Source of the DNA: Cavenderia fasciculata
Lineage: Eukaryota > Evosea > Eumycetozoa > Acytosteliales > Cavenderiaceae
Reading direction: 5' to 3'
Assembly (NCBI RefSeq): GCF_000203815.1
Contig: NW_004457639.1
Span: 1,240,001 to 1,304,000 of the forward strand
DNA length: 64,000 nucleotides
Positions 22,447 to 35,296 of the stretch are shown here, piece by piece. Position numbers and translations under genes: made by a program. Each line of letters starts with the position of its first letter. Position 1 is the stretch's first letter. The notes under the pieces are model-generated. The model ran no database searches. It worked only from the letters and a program-made list of their open reading frames with translations, and was not told the DNA's origin.

Positions 22447-25400
22447 TTAGTCATATAAATTATTTTCTTCATCAATTTCAAGTGAACGAATGGAACCATC
22501 TTCATCGGCTATTAAAGTAGTTGATTGATTCTTTGTTGTATTGTCTTGATCGTCACTATCGTCGTTTTGATGATGATTATTTAATTTAACTTCCTCTTCT
22601 TCCTCCTCCTCTTCTACTTGTTCTTCGGTAGTTGTAGTTGTTGTAATTGATTCGGTTTGTATTATAATAGATGGTAGTTTACTATTATTATTATTATTAT
22701 TGTCATCAGATGATATAGTTGGTGTTGGTAAATTCATTGTAATATTATTATTTGTATTATTATTATTATTAGTATTTTGATTATTATTTTGATTCATACC
22801 AACAACATTGATTGAAGGATATTTAAATCTTGGTGAAATAGGTGATTTGGTTGGAGTTGAAGGAAGTGTGAGTGTTGTTGTTGTTGTTGTAGAGGTAGTC
22901 GAGGTAGAGGTAGAGGTGGCTACACTAGCACTACTACCACTACTACTAGACTTGACAGATTTGTTTAAAAAGGATGAAGGTGTTGATGGAGTACCAATAT
23001 CAAATGTAATAGTTTCATTTGACAGATTGAGTGGTTGGTGCATAATAGTTGGTTGGATATTAGATATAGTCTCCAACGATGAAACGATAGATGGCAGTTT
23101 GGAAAAACTCGATTCTAAAACAAGTGGTGCAAGAGGTGAGTGACTATTACTATTAATATTAATATTAATTGTAACTGTTGGTTTGGATGATGATGAAGTA
23201 GTGGTCGAGGTAGAGGTAGAGGGGGTACTTGGAGTACTTGTACTTGGACCACTAAAACTATTACGTTTCATCGATGGGATAGAGATAGACCCTGACAACT
23301 TTAATGAGTTGGTGTTACCACTACCAAGTTGAGGAGGAGAACTTGGAGAAAAATAATTATTAATAGTTTCGGGGGTGGTCAATAGATCACCAGATGAAAT
23401 GAGACTGTTACGACCACCACCAACACCCAACTTGATACGAGACGATGAATTACGTAAAGAGATTTGTGGAGACTCTGGGATAATGATACCATCCGAGACA
23501 AGAGACACCGAGTTTGGAGTAGATGGGAATGGCAACATTGGGGAAAATAGTTTGTGTGATGGATGAGTATGGTCAACTAAACTACCGTGGTGACCGTGAC
23601 CATGATGATGATCATGATGATCATGATGATGATGGTCATCATCACTACTATAATTGTGCAAGTCATCTCCACCACCACCCATCTCTTGGTCATCCTGTTG
23701 TTGATTATGATGATGATGAAGAATATGATTATCATGTGAAATATGTTGATGTTGATGTTGATGATGTTCCAACTCTTCCATTCCTCCTCCTTGATGATAA
23801 TCCTCAATGATTGCAGAAGTTAAATTATGGTTTGGATTATATACAATATATGGTTGTTGATGTTGTTGTTGTTGTTGTTGTAATTGATATAAATGGTGAT
23901 ACGAATCATCATCCATTCCATTTCCATTTCCATTAACCATATTAACATTTACATTATTATTATTATTATTATTAATAATATTATAATCATTATGTTGAGT
24001 TTGAGTTGAAGAAGTTGTAGTTGAAGTAGTTGAAGTAGTTGATGTATTTCCATGATGATGATGAGACTCTAACAATTGCTGTAACTGTTGTTGTTGTTGT
24101 AATTGGAGTTGTTGTAGTTGTTGTATTTGTTGTTGTTGTTGTTGATGTTGTAATTGGAATTCTTTGGTTTTTGATGTAGTTGTCTTTTTTGATTTCTTTT
24201 CACTTGGTGTCGTAGTAGCAATTGTTGTAGTTGTGGTTGATGATGGAGACACTGATCCAAGAATAGATAATGCCATTGATGTACCATTATTAGTTGGTGA
24301 TTCATCACCACCTCCATTTGAACCTTCCTTTTTAGCTTTTGAATTTCTTTTCTTTTTAATATACCCGTCATCAAACTTGTGAATGTTACGTTTGTGTTCG
24401 TTGAGGTCTGACAATTGAACAAACTTGCTTTCGCAATCTGCAAAGTCGCAAGAATAGGGTTTCTCACCAGTATGCTTGTACCGAATATGATGGATGAGGT
24501 TGTAGGCACTCTTGAGGGGTTTGTCTGAACGGTTGCAACCCGACCACTCACATATAGACTCGCTCTTTTTGCCACGTTGGTTACGCACGTGTTCTTCAAT
24601 ATGGTCACCCAACTCTTTGAGTGTGTCAAATGATCGACCACGACAATCAGCCCACTTGCAATCAAATGGACCTGTTGGAGACGACGTTCTACGCTTTCTT
24701 GGTTTTTTGGGGAGTGACGATGATGCCGACGTTGCCTTGACCGGTGATGTCGATGCTGGATATATTGTCGAGGCAGTAGTAGTGGAAGCAGTAGAGGTAG
24801 TAGTAGTAGAGGTAGTATCAATAACAAATGATTGGTCACTAGTCATGATAACATCAGTTCCAAGGGAGTGGTCAGTAGTCATCATAGAGTCAAGGGGAAG
24901 TGAGGTATGTTGTTGACCGGGTACAGGAGACGATCCAGCGGTGTACTTGGCTTGCTTGTAAATCATAGAGACTGATGGATCACTAGACAACTCTTCATCT
25001 TCAGTTTCAATGTCACGAAGATGACCTGAGAGTTCTTCGATATGATTGGAGGAAACGATTCCTCCAACTCCCATGGTGGCGGCGGCGGCGGGAACGGTAA
25101 CGGTAACAGCAGTTGGCACAAATGGTTGTTGGGAATAGTTGGTTGGGATTAAATTGGCCTTTTTTCGTTTAGTAGATTTTGACTGTGTAGATGCAGCTGC
25201 TGGTTTATGTTCGTCACTAGCCTGTTGAGGTTGTGGTTGTTGTGGTTGGAATTGCATTATATTTTGGAGTTGGTGTTGTTGGTGTTGTTGTTGTAGGAGG
25301 AGTGGATGTTGATGATGTTCCTCCATCATTTCATTCTTTACATTAATTACACTTTCAATTGAATATTTTCTTGCGGGTTGTTGAGTAGCAGCAGCAGCAG

Positions 25401-27724
25401 CAGAAGCAATCGGTTCATCAATCATATCATTGATTTTATTATTATTATTATCTACATTATTGCGGGTGTTGGTTGAAACTTGAGCAGATGCCAAGGAAGT
25501 GGTTGTGGTGGTTGTTGGAATATTTACATTTACATTATTTACTTGTTGTTGTTGTTGTTGTTGTAATAATAATTGTTGTTGTATGAGTTGAGTTAGAATG
25601 TGATTGTCAATCTTTTGAGATTGTAAAAGTGATATATAACTCTCTTTTAGCGATTGATTCGATGTACTTTCAAACAATGCAGTTGGAGACAATCTACTTG
25701 AACTCTTTCTCTTTTGATTTTGAATCTTTGAATGTGAAACTATAAACAATCGAAAATAAAGGTTAATAAATGAGTATATGTGTTGTATTTATATGTTTAT
25801 GTTTAAATACATACCTGGATCAAAAGGATTAATAAGATGAGTAAATTTAATATGACCCATTAAACTATGGAAATCTTTGATTCCTGCAGCACAAGATTCC
25901 CATTCACAAACCACTGGAACAACATTGATTGAGCCACCAGTAGTGGTGTTGAGAATAGATGGTTTGTTTTTAAAGTGTTCAGTTCTAAAATGGATCCAAA
26001 AATCGGTCAATGACTCAAACTTTAAGTCACATTTACCCCACTTGCAAACAATACAACTTGTATTATTCTCCATTGGATTTGAAGTGTAAAACATGTTGTT
26101 ATTGAGCATATTATTATTATTATTATTATTATTATTTTGAGTAGTTGTAGTTGTAGTTGTTGTAGTGGTTGTAGAGTTGTTATTATTATTATTACTATTA
26201 TTATTTAAACTATTAACCAAATAAGCACTCAATCCAGTTGATCCATTACCATAACTACTAAATGATAATATTCCATTATTATTATTATTAGAGTTGGTAT
26301 TATTATTAGAGTTGTTGGAATTACTATCATTATTGTTGTTGTTGTTGAAAAGGACACTCATTGATGAACCAGGGGTAGATGGTGCATTGACAGTTGATGA
26401 TGAGGAAGTGGATGATGGTTGGATCATGGTACTACCTGAAGAGGTTGAGTTGTTGGATACTCCACTTTGATAACTATCAAAGTTGAAAAAGTAATTGGCA
26501 TTGAATGATTCGGATAGTGAAGTCATGGTTGCTGGTGATTTAGACGACGACGACGATTGAAAGGATGATTCGATTCCTGAATTGGAAGCAGTGACTGATG
26601 ATGATGATGTTGGGGTAAGAGGTGATTTAAGATTAGAATTGGATAATGTTAATAACAGTAAATGGTCAAGGTTGAGGCCAGTAGCACTTGCAACAGCTGC
26701 AATGGTAGACAATGACAATAAAGGTGATGGAGATGACAATGTCGATGATGACGATGACAAATTATTATTATTATTATTATTATTAATATTGTTGTTTGGA
26801 ATTTGTGGGAACGTTGGCGTCGATGAGGCCATCAAAGTGGCCCACTCTAATAAAGTTTCTTTGGTGATGATTGTTGAATCTGGTTGCAATTGTTGTAATT
26901 GTTGTTGTAACAATGGTTGGTCGTTTGTTGAAATTGAATTTTGATTGATAAATCTTTTAATTTCAGCTGATTGATTTATATCAATATTATCAATATTATC
27001 ACTACTATTATCTAATAAACAATAAATAATAATTAGATATGATATGAATTATTTAAAAGATAGATTTATAAAAACAAAAAAATAGAAAAGTAATTAAATA
27101 ATTAGATAATTATTAAAAAGTAGTTTAAATGAAGTTGATGTATTATAAATATTAAAACAATTGATAATCATCAAATGCGATATTTAATATATATAAATAA
27201 TATAAATAAATATTAAAGTATGTATAAAATGTTTGTTTTGTTTGTTTGTTTGTTTGTTTTTGGATTGACGAAAGAAAGAAGGAAGATATATAGGTCAAAA
27301 AAAAAAAAGATATTTAAATTTACAAAAACGAAGAAGATGGAAGCAAAGGATGATGATGGAACGAATTAATTAAAAAGAGATAGATAGATAAAAGATATTT
27401 TAAATATGATGGATGATATTATTATTATTATTATTATTATTATTTAAATAATGATGAGGAGGGAGGATTTTAAAAAGATTAGAACATACCTGCAGATGTA
27501 GTATTTATATCAAATGAAGCAGGTCTGTTGCTGCTGATGCTGTGAAATTGCTGGTGGTTCTCAAGCTGGTCAATCGTGTGAGTAATAGATCTATTCTTTT
27601 CTTGATGCTGGTGAACTATATTATCGTTATTATTATTATGTGCTGAGGTACTGTTTGATTGTAAATGATGTTGAGTTGTTGTTGTTGTCTTGCTCTGGTC
27701 AACAGTAGGGTCGTTTAGGTCCAT
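22447..27724 (-). CDS. Large C2H2 zinc-finger protein (GLI/ZIC/PacC-type fingers), 1574 aa
   Basis: Probable DNA-binding transcription regulator. Exons are 27490-27724 (ATG at 27724, MDLNDPTVDQ), 25815-27011 and 22447-25739; phases agree (phase 1 at both junctions). Two C-x4-C fingers lie at the end of exon 2 (CKWGKC...H....H and CEWESC...H....H). Three more lie in exon 3: CKWADC, CEWSGC with the linker HTGEKPYSC, then CDFADC...H....H. The wide C-x4-C spacing is characteristic of GLI, ZIC and PacC proteins. The rest is low-complexity: Gln, Asn, Thr/Ser and His/Asp runs, including a His-rich HHHHDHHDHHHGHGHHG segment. A start at the upstream TTG (27730) is unlikely. The DNA target and closest named orthologue cannot be decided here. 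Confidence 0.8.
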
Positions 27725-28387
27725 TCCCAACGCGTTGTTTTTGTTTGTTTATAGGCTGTTTATATTTTATTTTTTGCCTGGGCAAGAGTGTAATCGACTA
27801 GCAAGCAGTCTGCTGTTTAGACACGCGTGCGTTGTTGATGTGTTGTTGAGTTGTTGTTGTTGTTTTACTAAATATCTATTATTAGGATAGAGATGGGTAG
27901 GTAGTTGGGTGTGTTGGTGTACGTTCAAAAAGAGAGAAACTACAAACTATTCTCGATGTGCTGTTGTTGTCTCTCCCCAGGTGTATTTACAAGACGTCAC
28001 TTATTCAAACTGCGCAGTTGATTTGTGGGTGAGAGCTGTTTTTTTGCCCAGGCGGTTAACAAAAAACAAAACAGATCGCGCGGAATTGCCTTTTTAAAAA
28101 AAAAAAAAAAAAAACAACAAATGGGTGAAATTTGAAAAAGAGAGAACAAACTTACCAGGCAAAACAACCAAGCAAACTCAAAAAATGAAAAAAAAATAAT
28201 TAAATCAGTTTCATTTTCGCAAAGGAATTTAAACAAGCGATGACAAATGGGGGCATGACGAATCTTTGCTTGGTCATATGACATCAACTTGGTATCTTTG
28301 TTCGGTTAATGAAAATACAAATTAACCAAAACTACACTATTTTGTGTAGTTTTTTGGAAAGTTGGAAAAAGGAAAAATAAAAAAAAA

Positions 28388-28429
<42 letters not shown>

Positions 28430-28645
28430 TATCTCTTTTCTTTGTTTGATTTTTTTTTTGATTGTTCAATAAAATAATAATAAAATAATATTATTATTAT
28501 TATGATTATTTTATTGGTTTGGTTTTTTTTGATTTTTTTTTTGTTGATTTTATCAATTTTCCATCTTTTTTTTTTTCTTTTTCTTTTTATAAATTATTAA
28601 TACAAAAAAAGAAGGGGATCCAATCAATCCAATAATTAATATATT
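27725..28645. other. Intergenic: 5' region of the zinc-finger gene and 3' region of the R3H gene
   Basis: No gene is supported. The part next to the zinc-finger start is GT-rich. The part near 28380-28610 is homopolymer A/T and an AAT/ATT microsatellite (about 28387-28429). A GCCTGGGCAA word at about 27775 recurs inverted near 28045. A hairpin at 28326-28355 is listed separately. Confidence 0.5.
28326..28355. repeat. Perfect 10-bp-stem hairpin
   Basis: AAAACTACAC and GTGTAGTTTT are separated by six bases (TATTTT), with partial extension of the stem by CC/GG. It lies about 300 bp past the stop of the R3H gene. It could be a structured 3' end or simply a palindromic repeat; nothing else supports a role. 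Confidence 0.4.
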
Positions 28646-29794
28646 CTATGCCTTGATACTATTATTGATACTATTTGATCTACTTCTTGATCGATAAGAA
28701 GAATTATTATTTGATTTTTTTTGTTGTTGATTCTTAGATTTTGATGAAGGAGTCTTATTTTTTAATTGTTCTTGAGCCACATATTCAGTGATTGACATTT
28801 CTGGCATTGGTGGGATGATTTTAGGTTTACGGATGACGGTTAGACGTTTACCAGAGTCTTGGTTGGTATAGGAAGAGGTAAAGAGCGAGTAATAGGATCC
28901 AAGTCCGTGAACAAGCAGACGTTGGAATGGCATGTCGAGGGCAACCTCTATCGATTCGAGTAATGGGTCATTGATAAAGGCCAACAATCTCTGCTCAGCT
29001 TCGGTGATAAAATAGCTGTTTTGTACAAATGGTTGCTTGAATGCCTCTCTTAGGTCCTTGCGTAAGCGTGAGAATGAATGATTGATACGAGAGTTTTTAC
29101 GTTGTTGACGACGACGATCCTCTTCCTCTTTGACAAATGGTTCGACCGATTCTTGTTGACGATCGTATGTAATGTTTACGTATGGTTCCCAGTTGTCAAT
29201 GTTGTCTTGGAACAATAGATTCTCGTTTTGGTCGACCAAATTATACTCATAGTCGGCATGGTCCTTGAATATACCACCCTCTTTGAGATATTGTGTGTTT
29301 AAGAATCGGTTGTAACGCTTTGATCCCGGCTTGCCTGGACTCTCACGTGACTGCTGTGAATCACGGCATAGTCTAGTCGATCCCTTTTTCTTTTTAGATG
29401 GTGTATTTACAATTTCCTTTTCTTGTTTTGGTCTTTCACTTGTTTCCAATCTTCAAAATAGAAAATAAAGGGAAATGGAAAAGGGAAATGGAAAAGAGTA
29501 GGGTAGATAGCAAGAAAGTTAAGTTGTTTTTTTTAAAGAAAAAAAAAGAACAATTAATTGAGTTGATTCTTTGAGGTGTTTATCTAAATGTATTGATTGA
29601 TTTTCATTGTACTTGTATATATATAAATATTTATATTTATATATTGTACCAGAAAATCGTTATCAATCATTTACTCTACACATCTCTCTTCTCCTCTCCT
29701 CTCCTCCCTTATCTCCTTTTTGTTTGTTTTTTTTTAAAATATCATATGATACATACTGATTCCATAAGATTTCTGATATTCTTTGTTCTGCCAT
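28646..29794 (-). CDS. R3H-domain protein (R3HDM4-like), 280 aa
   Basis: Exon 1 (29757-29794, ATG at 29794) encodes MAEQRISEILWNQ, with the last codon split. An intron of about 300 bp follows, then exon 2, 28646-29450. Near residues 170-200 lies FQRLLVHGLGSYYSL, with the R-x3-H signature (RLLVH) of R3H domains, which bind single-stranded nucleic acid. The preceding text (GSKRYNRFLNTQYL, EAEQRLLAFI.D) fits the R3H-associated N-terminal domain of R3HDM4-like proteins. The C-terminus is a basic Ser/Arg/Asn tail (YRSRSRSNS), likely a nuclear or RNA-binding tail. The ATG at 29794 is favoured because it restores phase with the acceptor at 29451-29452. No stop interrupts the joined frame. Confidence 0.72.
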
Positions 29795-30787
29795 GATATG
29801 ATGTTGTTCAAGTCGATTAGTTTGTTGATTAATTAATGAAGTTATTGTTGTTGTTGGTTTAGTAGTAGTAGTAATTATTACAGTAGTTGATATATACAGT
29901 GTTGTTTAAATAAATAAATGAATGAAAAAAGTAAGAGATTAAAAAATATATGTGTTATATATATATATATTATGCAAGCAAGTAAAGTAATTAAGGGAAA
30001 CTGTTTCTTGTATGCGCGATTGTTTAATTAGGTAGTAGTAGTAGAAGTTGTTGTTGTTATAATATATATGATGATGATACCAACAACGATAAGAATATTA
30101 TATGATGATGTTAGTGAGTGTTTGTGTTGATGAGAGTAGTAGTGGGTAAATTTAATTAAATATTTGAACGGCGACTCTGATGATATTGACAATAAGTTAT
30201 TATCGAACGGTTCTCTCTCTCTCTTTCTTTCTATTTGTTGTACTACTAGTAGTTTTAAAGCTTAGTATAAAGTATAAAATGAATGAAGCTGATTTTACAA
30301 ATGACAATAGGGTCTGCAGCACTTTGGCTCAAGTAAAGAAAAAACTGAGATTCGATTGGGCGTTCATTTGCATATATTTTTTTTTGAGAATAGAAGAGGA
30401 AACTAAAACAGCAAAGCTGTCAGTTTGAGACAAACCAGTAAATTAATTTTTTTTTTTTATTATTAAAGTAAATTATTTTAATTTTACATTTTATTTTTTA
30501 TTTTTTATAATTATATTAACTTCACCATTTTGTGTTGTTGTTGTTGTTGTTCTCACAAAGCAGCAGCAATAGAATTATAATTATAATTATAAGAAATACC
30601 TGTAGAATTATAATTATAAGAAATACCTGCCCATTATATTTGTTTTGAGTACTCAGATTTTTGGGTCTTTTAATATCTATGAGATGTGAATCCTCCTCTA
30701 TATAACTCTTGGTATTATTATTAATCATGTATCTTGAAGATAGGATAGATAGATAAATATATTTATATATAAATTAAACTCGACAAG
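29795..30787. other. Divergent intergenic region, about 1 kb
   Basis: Lies between the start of the R3H gene (minus) and the coiled-coil gene (plus), so it likely holds both promoters. It is mostly GTT/GTA and AT microsatellite. A direct repeat of AGAATTATAATTATAAGAAA followed by TACCTG occurs twice in tandem at about 30570-30630. No open frame with gene-like composition was found. Confidence 0.5.
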
Positions 30788-31669
30788 ATGAAAGTTGAAA
30801 GATTGGTTCAATGTTTATTGTTTATCTTTTCTCTATGGTTGATATTCGAGAGAGGCCCATCATTTGACCCCAGCTGTCAAAGATTGGATCATGTTGGTGA
30901 CCATCAAGTAAACAGTTTGCCCATCCCCACTAAACATTCAATACAAGAACAACAACAACAACAACAACAAACGATATTGATTGATAGATTACAACAAGAG
31001 CTACGACATAAAACAGAATTAATTGATAGATTGCAAAAAGACATCATCAAGTTGGAACAACAACTCAATGATACTACTCAACAACACGATTATACTACTC
31101 GAAAACTCAATGATACTACTCAACGACTCGATGACACCCAAAATCAACTCAAAAATACTACGGAGCTGCAACTAGTTGAAGGGACCAATCAACAACTCTA
31201 TCAAAAACTTGATGACACCAAAAAGCAATGCCAAGATGACAAATATGATAGATACTATTACGGTTTCAAAATGTGCCTGCTCAAATCACAAGCTTTGAGT
31301 GCGCAAATCGAATTCATGACAGGGGATCAAGAGTTTGTAAAGACCATACACACGATGGAAATCGATCGAAAGAAAAACATCATGGAAGTTGACCGACTCA
31401 GAGATTACAATGAAGATTTAAAACGTCTAGGGGATACTAAAAACTATGAAAAAGGATTGTTGAAAGTGAAAGCACTCCAGACAAACATTGGTATATACCT
31501 TCAATTAATCAAAGATTTGGAAATCAAAAGAAATCAAGAACGTATTTTAAATGAAAAAAAGATTGAAGAGATAGAAATCAAAAGAAATCAAGAACGTATT
31601 TTATATAAACAAAAAATTGAAGAGATAGAGCGTCATCCACCCAGAAAACAAGACTTGGAATCTCAATAA
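30788..31669 (+). CDS. Secreted or type II membrane coiled-coil protein, 293 aa
   Basis: Single open frame from ATG 30788. Residues 8-22 (QCLLFIFSLWLIF) form a hydrophobic segment after MKVERLV, consistent with a signal peptide or N-terminal anchor. After a short spacer and a run of seven Gln, the rest is a long coiled coil (DRLQQELRHKTELIDRLQKD, then repeats around LNDTTQ). The repeated units RKLNDTTQRLDDT and EIKRNQERIL (the latter twice near the C-terminus) suggest internal duplication. No family recognised. A related, broken copy lies directly downstream at 31863. Confidence 0.6.
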   Translation: MKVERLVQCLLFIFSLWLIFERGPSFDPSCQRLDHVGDHQVNSLPIPTKHSIQEQQQQQQQTILIDRLQQELRHKTELIDRLQKDIIKLEQQLNDTTQQHDYTTRKLNDTTQRLDDTQNQLKNTTELQLVEGTNQQLYQKLDDTKKQCQDDKYDRYYYGFKMCLLKSQALSAQIEFMTGDQEFVKTIHTMEIDRKKNIMEVDRLRDYNEDLKRLGDTKNYEKGLLKVKALQTNIGIYLQLIKDLEIKRNQERILNEKKIEEIEIKRNQERILYKQKIEEIERHPPRKQDLESQ

Positions 31670-31862
31670 ATAAATTTGATTTTGAGTCCCAATTTTTTAC
31701 ATTTTTTTTTTCATCATGTTGGAGCCATTCAATAAAACCTTTATCACATTCACTCAATAGATACATTTATGTTGACCAATTCAGATAGATAGATAGATAG
31801 ATAGATAAATATTAATAAATAATAATAATATTAAAAGTAAAGTTTTAGTACTACAAAACAAG

Positions 31863-32205
31863 ATGAATGTTAAAAGATTGGTTCAAATTGGAACGATATT
31901 ATTTTCTATCAGTTGCATTGTATCGATGAATGTTGGTCAAGCTAATGGATTCAATGTATCACTACCACGCTCTCAAAGTCTGCCAAAATCGAAATAAGAT
32001 ACTTCAAGATCAAATAGCATACCAACAAGAGAGCCTATCTTACGCGATTAATGGTTGCCAATACAAAAACCAGCACCAAGAGGAACACATTTATCACTTG
32101 AACAAACAAATCAATCATCTACGAGAAACAATTGAATATTTAAGGGATACCCATTTCAAAATATATAACCAAGACACAAAAATTGCAAAGAATAAAATTC
32201 ATTGA
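31863..32205 (+). pseudogene. Broken small paralogue of the upstream coiled-coil gene
   Basis: ATG at 31863 opens MNVKRLVQIGTILFSISC, a hydrophobic leader clearly related to the MKVERLVQ start of the neighbour. That frame stops after 44 codons (31995-31997). The next frame (about 31930-32205) encodes a Gln/Asn-rich coil (YHALKVCQNRNKILQDQIAY, then HLNKQINHLRETIEYLRD) comparable to the neighbour's coil. A single frameshift between leader and coil would explain this. No intron with normal borders joins them. It could alternatively be a 44-residue secreted peptide gene. Confidence 0.5.
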
Positions 32206-33615
32206 AGTAAAAAAAGATGAATCTTCGATCCATTTCAAACAAAACCTACCAATTTTATGATAATGATTGTTTGATCAGACCCGATTAACTACTCAATTAA
32301 TACTGCTACTTTATTCATTGTACACTCACCTCCAACAACACAACAACAACAACAACAACAAACATTGACAATAACAACCCAATTGTAGATAGATAGTAGA
32401 TGATAGTAGATAGAGTATAGATAGAAAAGAAGAAGAAGATAGACAGAGAAACAAGAGACACATTTAATATATTATTATTATTATTATTATTATTGTGTTC
32501 TATTATTATAATCCATTCCATTTATCCTTTTTCATTGTAATACAACAACAACAACACTATTGCATACCACACCACCAACACACACACACAATCGATTGAC
32601 AAACAACAACAAAAACTAGCGCTATTCACCGTCAGTCAGCCAGTCATACAGTATCTATCTATCTATCTATCTTGAAGTGAGAGAGTACTTGCAAAGATAG
32701 TTGTCGTATTATTAATATATATTATACCCTCCCCTTCCCCTCCCCTCTTACAACCAACATATATATCATATTATTTTCCATTGCGCAACAAATTAATTCT
32801 CTCTCTCTCTCTATTGCTATTTATAAATAATATTATTATATTATCATAAACAACATTTATAACCATACCCATACCCATAGTTGCCATCACCATCATTATC
32901 ACCATCTAGAATCATAATATCGTAAAATTGCAGTTAGTATAGAATAGAGAAGAGAGTGTAGTAAATAGAAATAGAAATAGAATTAGAGTGTAGTTTAAAC
33001 TAAATAAAAAAAAAAAAGAAGTAAAGTTATATATATATATAGGTTAGATGTTATTTATAGCATATTCAATATTGAATAACCAATCTAATTATTACCCTTT
33101 TTTATCTACTCTCTACTCTCAACTCCTAACCTTTATTTTCATTATTCATTCAATCAATCATTTATTTATTGACACAATTAATTAATTAGATATTTCATTC
33201 ATTTTATTCAAAACAATCATCAATCGAAGGTACCATTACAATAACGCGCGATACTCTCCTTTGCTTGGTCACCATCGTCATTGATCAGATCGAGATTTCC
33301 ATTTGTCTATTTTCTGATAACCAAAACCATCAAAAGTCACACCTGCATCAACTAATTACGATTATAAGTGTTGGGATTGCCATCATCATCAATACTACTA
33401 CTACTACTACTATTGCAAATATTAAACATACATCATCATCATCATCATCATCAATACACCTCCCTCATTTCTCCTACGAAACTAGTGTAACAACATACAA
33501 CAACAAACAGACAAAAGGGGAAACAGACAAAATAATAGTATAGTAGAAGATTAGAATAGTATAGTTACTATACATACATATATATATATACATACATATA
33601 CACCGAGACAAAGAG
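32206..33615. other. 5' region of the RhoGAP gene
   Basis: 1.4 kb without a credible gene. It holds CAA, ATTATT, CT and (TATC)n microsatellites (about 32653-32674 and 32797-32812), pyrimidine-rich tracts, and a TATATATATATA stretch at about 33030-33042, within typical AT-rich promoter sequence. The 92-codon frame at 33265-33543 is low-complexity Ser/Thr/Ile and is not supported. Confidence 0.5.
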
Positions 33616-35296
33616 ATGAAGTTTGGTAAACATAAAAAAGAAAAGGAAAAGGGAGCAGTAGTTGTAGCGTCCTCATCATCAGGTGGTGCAGAAATTAGTA
33701 ATAATGCAAAAGAATCGACACCTAAAAAGTCTTCTAAAAAGAGTAAAGATAAAGATAAAGATAGTGAATCATCATCATCAAGTGTAGATACAACAAAAAA
33801 TAGTAATAATAATAGTAATAACAGTAATAATAATGTAAACGATAAAATATTTGGTGGACCACTTCCAACGGATGAAGATATACCACCAATCATTGTACAG
33901 ACGATAGAATACCTAGAAACCTATTCACTAAAGACACCTGGCATCTTTAGAGAGAGTGGATCATTACAATTGATCACAAACTACAAACAATTGTTTGAAG
34001 CCCGCAAACCAGTCACCTTTGCACCACACGAAGATCATGTCGTCGCATCCATCCTTAAAGCTTATCTACGTGAATTAAAAGATCCTTTATTCTCTTTTGA
34101 AAATGTATGCTAAAAGAAAAGAATAGAATAGAAAAGAAAAGATTAAAATTGGAATGATTAATTAATATTCTTTTTTGATTTGATTTGATTTGTAGTATGA
34201 TATGTTTATAGCATGTGAATCTATAAATGATGAAACTGTTAAATTGGAAGTAGTTAAAAAGGTTATAAAGTTGTTACCAGTGGTTAATATAAGGGTACTT
34301 AGATACTTGTTTTGTTTTTTGACAAAGGTGATTGCCAATTCCGAGCAGAATAGGATGACTGCCGAGTCATTGAGTATTGTCTTTTTGCCAACGATTCTTA
34401 GACCTTTGGCAAACGATCACCAGATACTACAGTACACTGTCGAGGACTCCAAGAGTACCAAAACATTGATGGCGACCATTATCAACCATTACGAGGCCAT
34501 CTTTGAAGACCCAAGTGTCTTGATGCCACGTACACGTCAGACACGTGCCGTCACAGAGTTTGTCACCTCTACATCGACCCCATTCAAATTCAATCAAATC
34601 ACGCCACCTCCACACCTCTACATTGCATCTCCTCCCTTACCACCCCTTCCCTCTAAAAGTGCTGCTACCATCTCTACCCCCTCTACTCCAACTCATAATA
34701 ATAATAATAATAATAATAATGCTCAACCTTTTACTCCATTGGTACTATCTCCAAGATCAATTGATGATATTAATGTTCATACAACTACAACTAGTACTAC
34801 TAGTACAACTACTACAACTACAACTACAACTACAAATAATAGTGTCACTACCGCAATTCCAATTGCCGATGATACAGGTAGAAAAGAAGTGGATTCATCA
34901 AAAACTGGAACTTCACCACCTTCTTCCTCGTCTACATTATCAACATCACCAAGTAAATCATCACAAACCCAACCTCCACCACCATCAATGTTACCAACCA
35001 ACAAAGTTGGTGGACCACCACCTTTGCCTGTAAAACCAAACTCTTTTCTCTTTACTACTCCTACAATCAACAACAACAACAACAATAATAATAATACTAA
35101 TGCTATACCAAAACCAGTACCAAAAATACCAAAAGAGAAAACTGGATCTTCTCTAAGTGTAAATCAACAACCATCAACTAGCACATCTACCACCCCAACT
35201 GCACCAGCTCCAACTTTCCCAAATGAATCACCAAAAATGACTAGAAAAATATTATTTGAAGCTGAAACTAGACCAAGATCTTCTACAAGTGTTTAA
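33616..35296 (+). CDS. RhoGAP-domain protein, 529 aa
   Basis: GTPase-activating protein for Rho/Rac GTPases. Exons are 33616-34104 and 34196-35296; the intron 34105-34195 has a GTATGC donor and TTTGTAG acceptor, phase 0. The RhoGAP fold spans about residues 78-275. The arginine finger is in GIFRESGS (R112). [16 protein letters not shown] is the conserved lysine/LREL segment, and [17 protein letters not shown] carries the conserved Asn. The N-terminus is basic and Ser-rich. The C-terminal half is low-complexity Thr/Ser/Pro with proline-rich PPPLPVKP, possible SH3-binding text. It lies 0.5 kb upstream of three Rac genes on the same strand, which are plausible substrates by proximity only. Which of the many dictyostelid RhoGAPs it matches cannot be told here. 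Confidence 0.85.

Noticed and set aside
30180-30428. 82-codon frame with a hydrophobic start
   Set aside because: Composition changes abruptly, there are no neighbours in frame and no recognisable motif; it is likely chance in a promoter region.
33265-33543. 92-codon open frame upstream of the RhoGAP gene
   Set aside because: Low-complexity Ser/Thr/Ile from microsatellites, no splice link to the RhoGAP exon and no homologous look.
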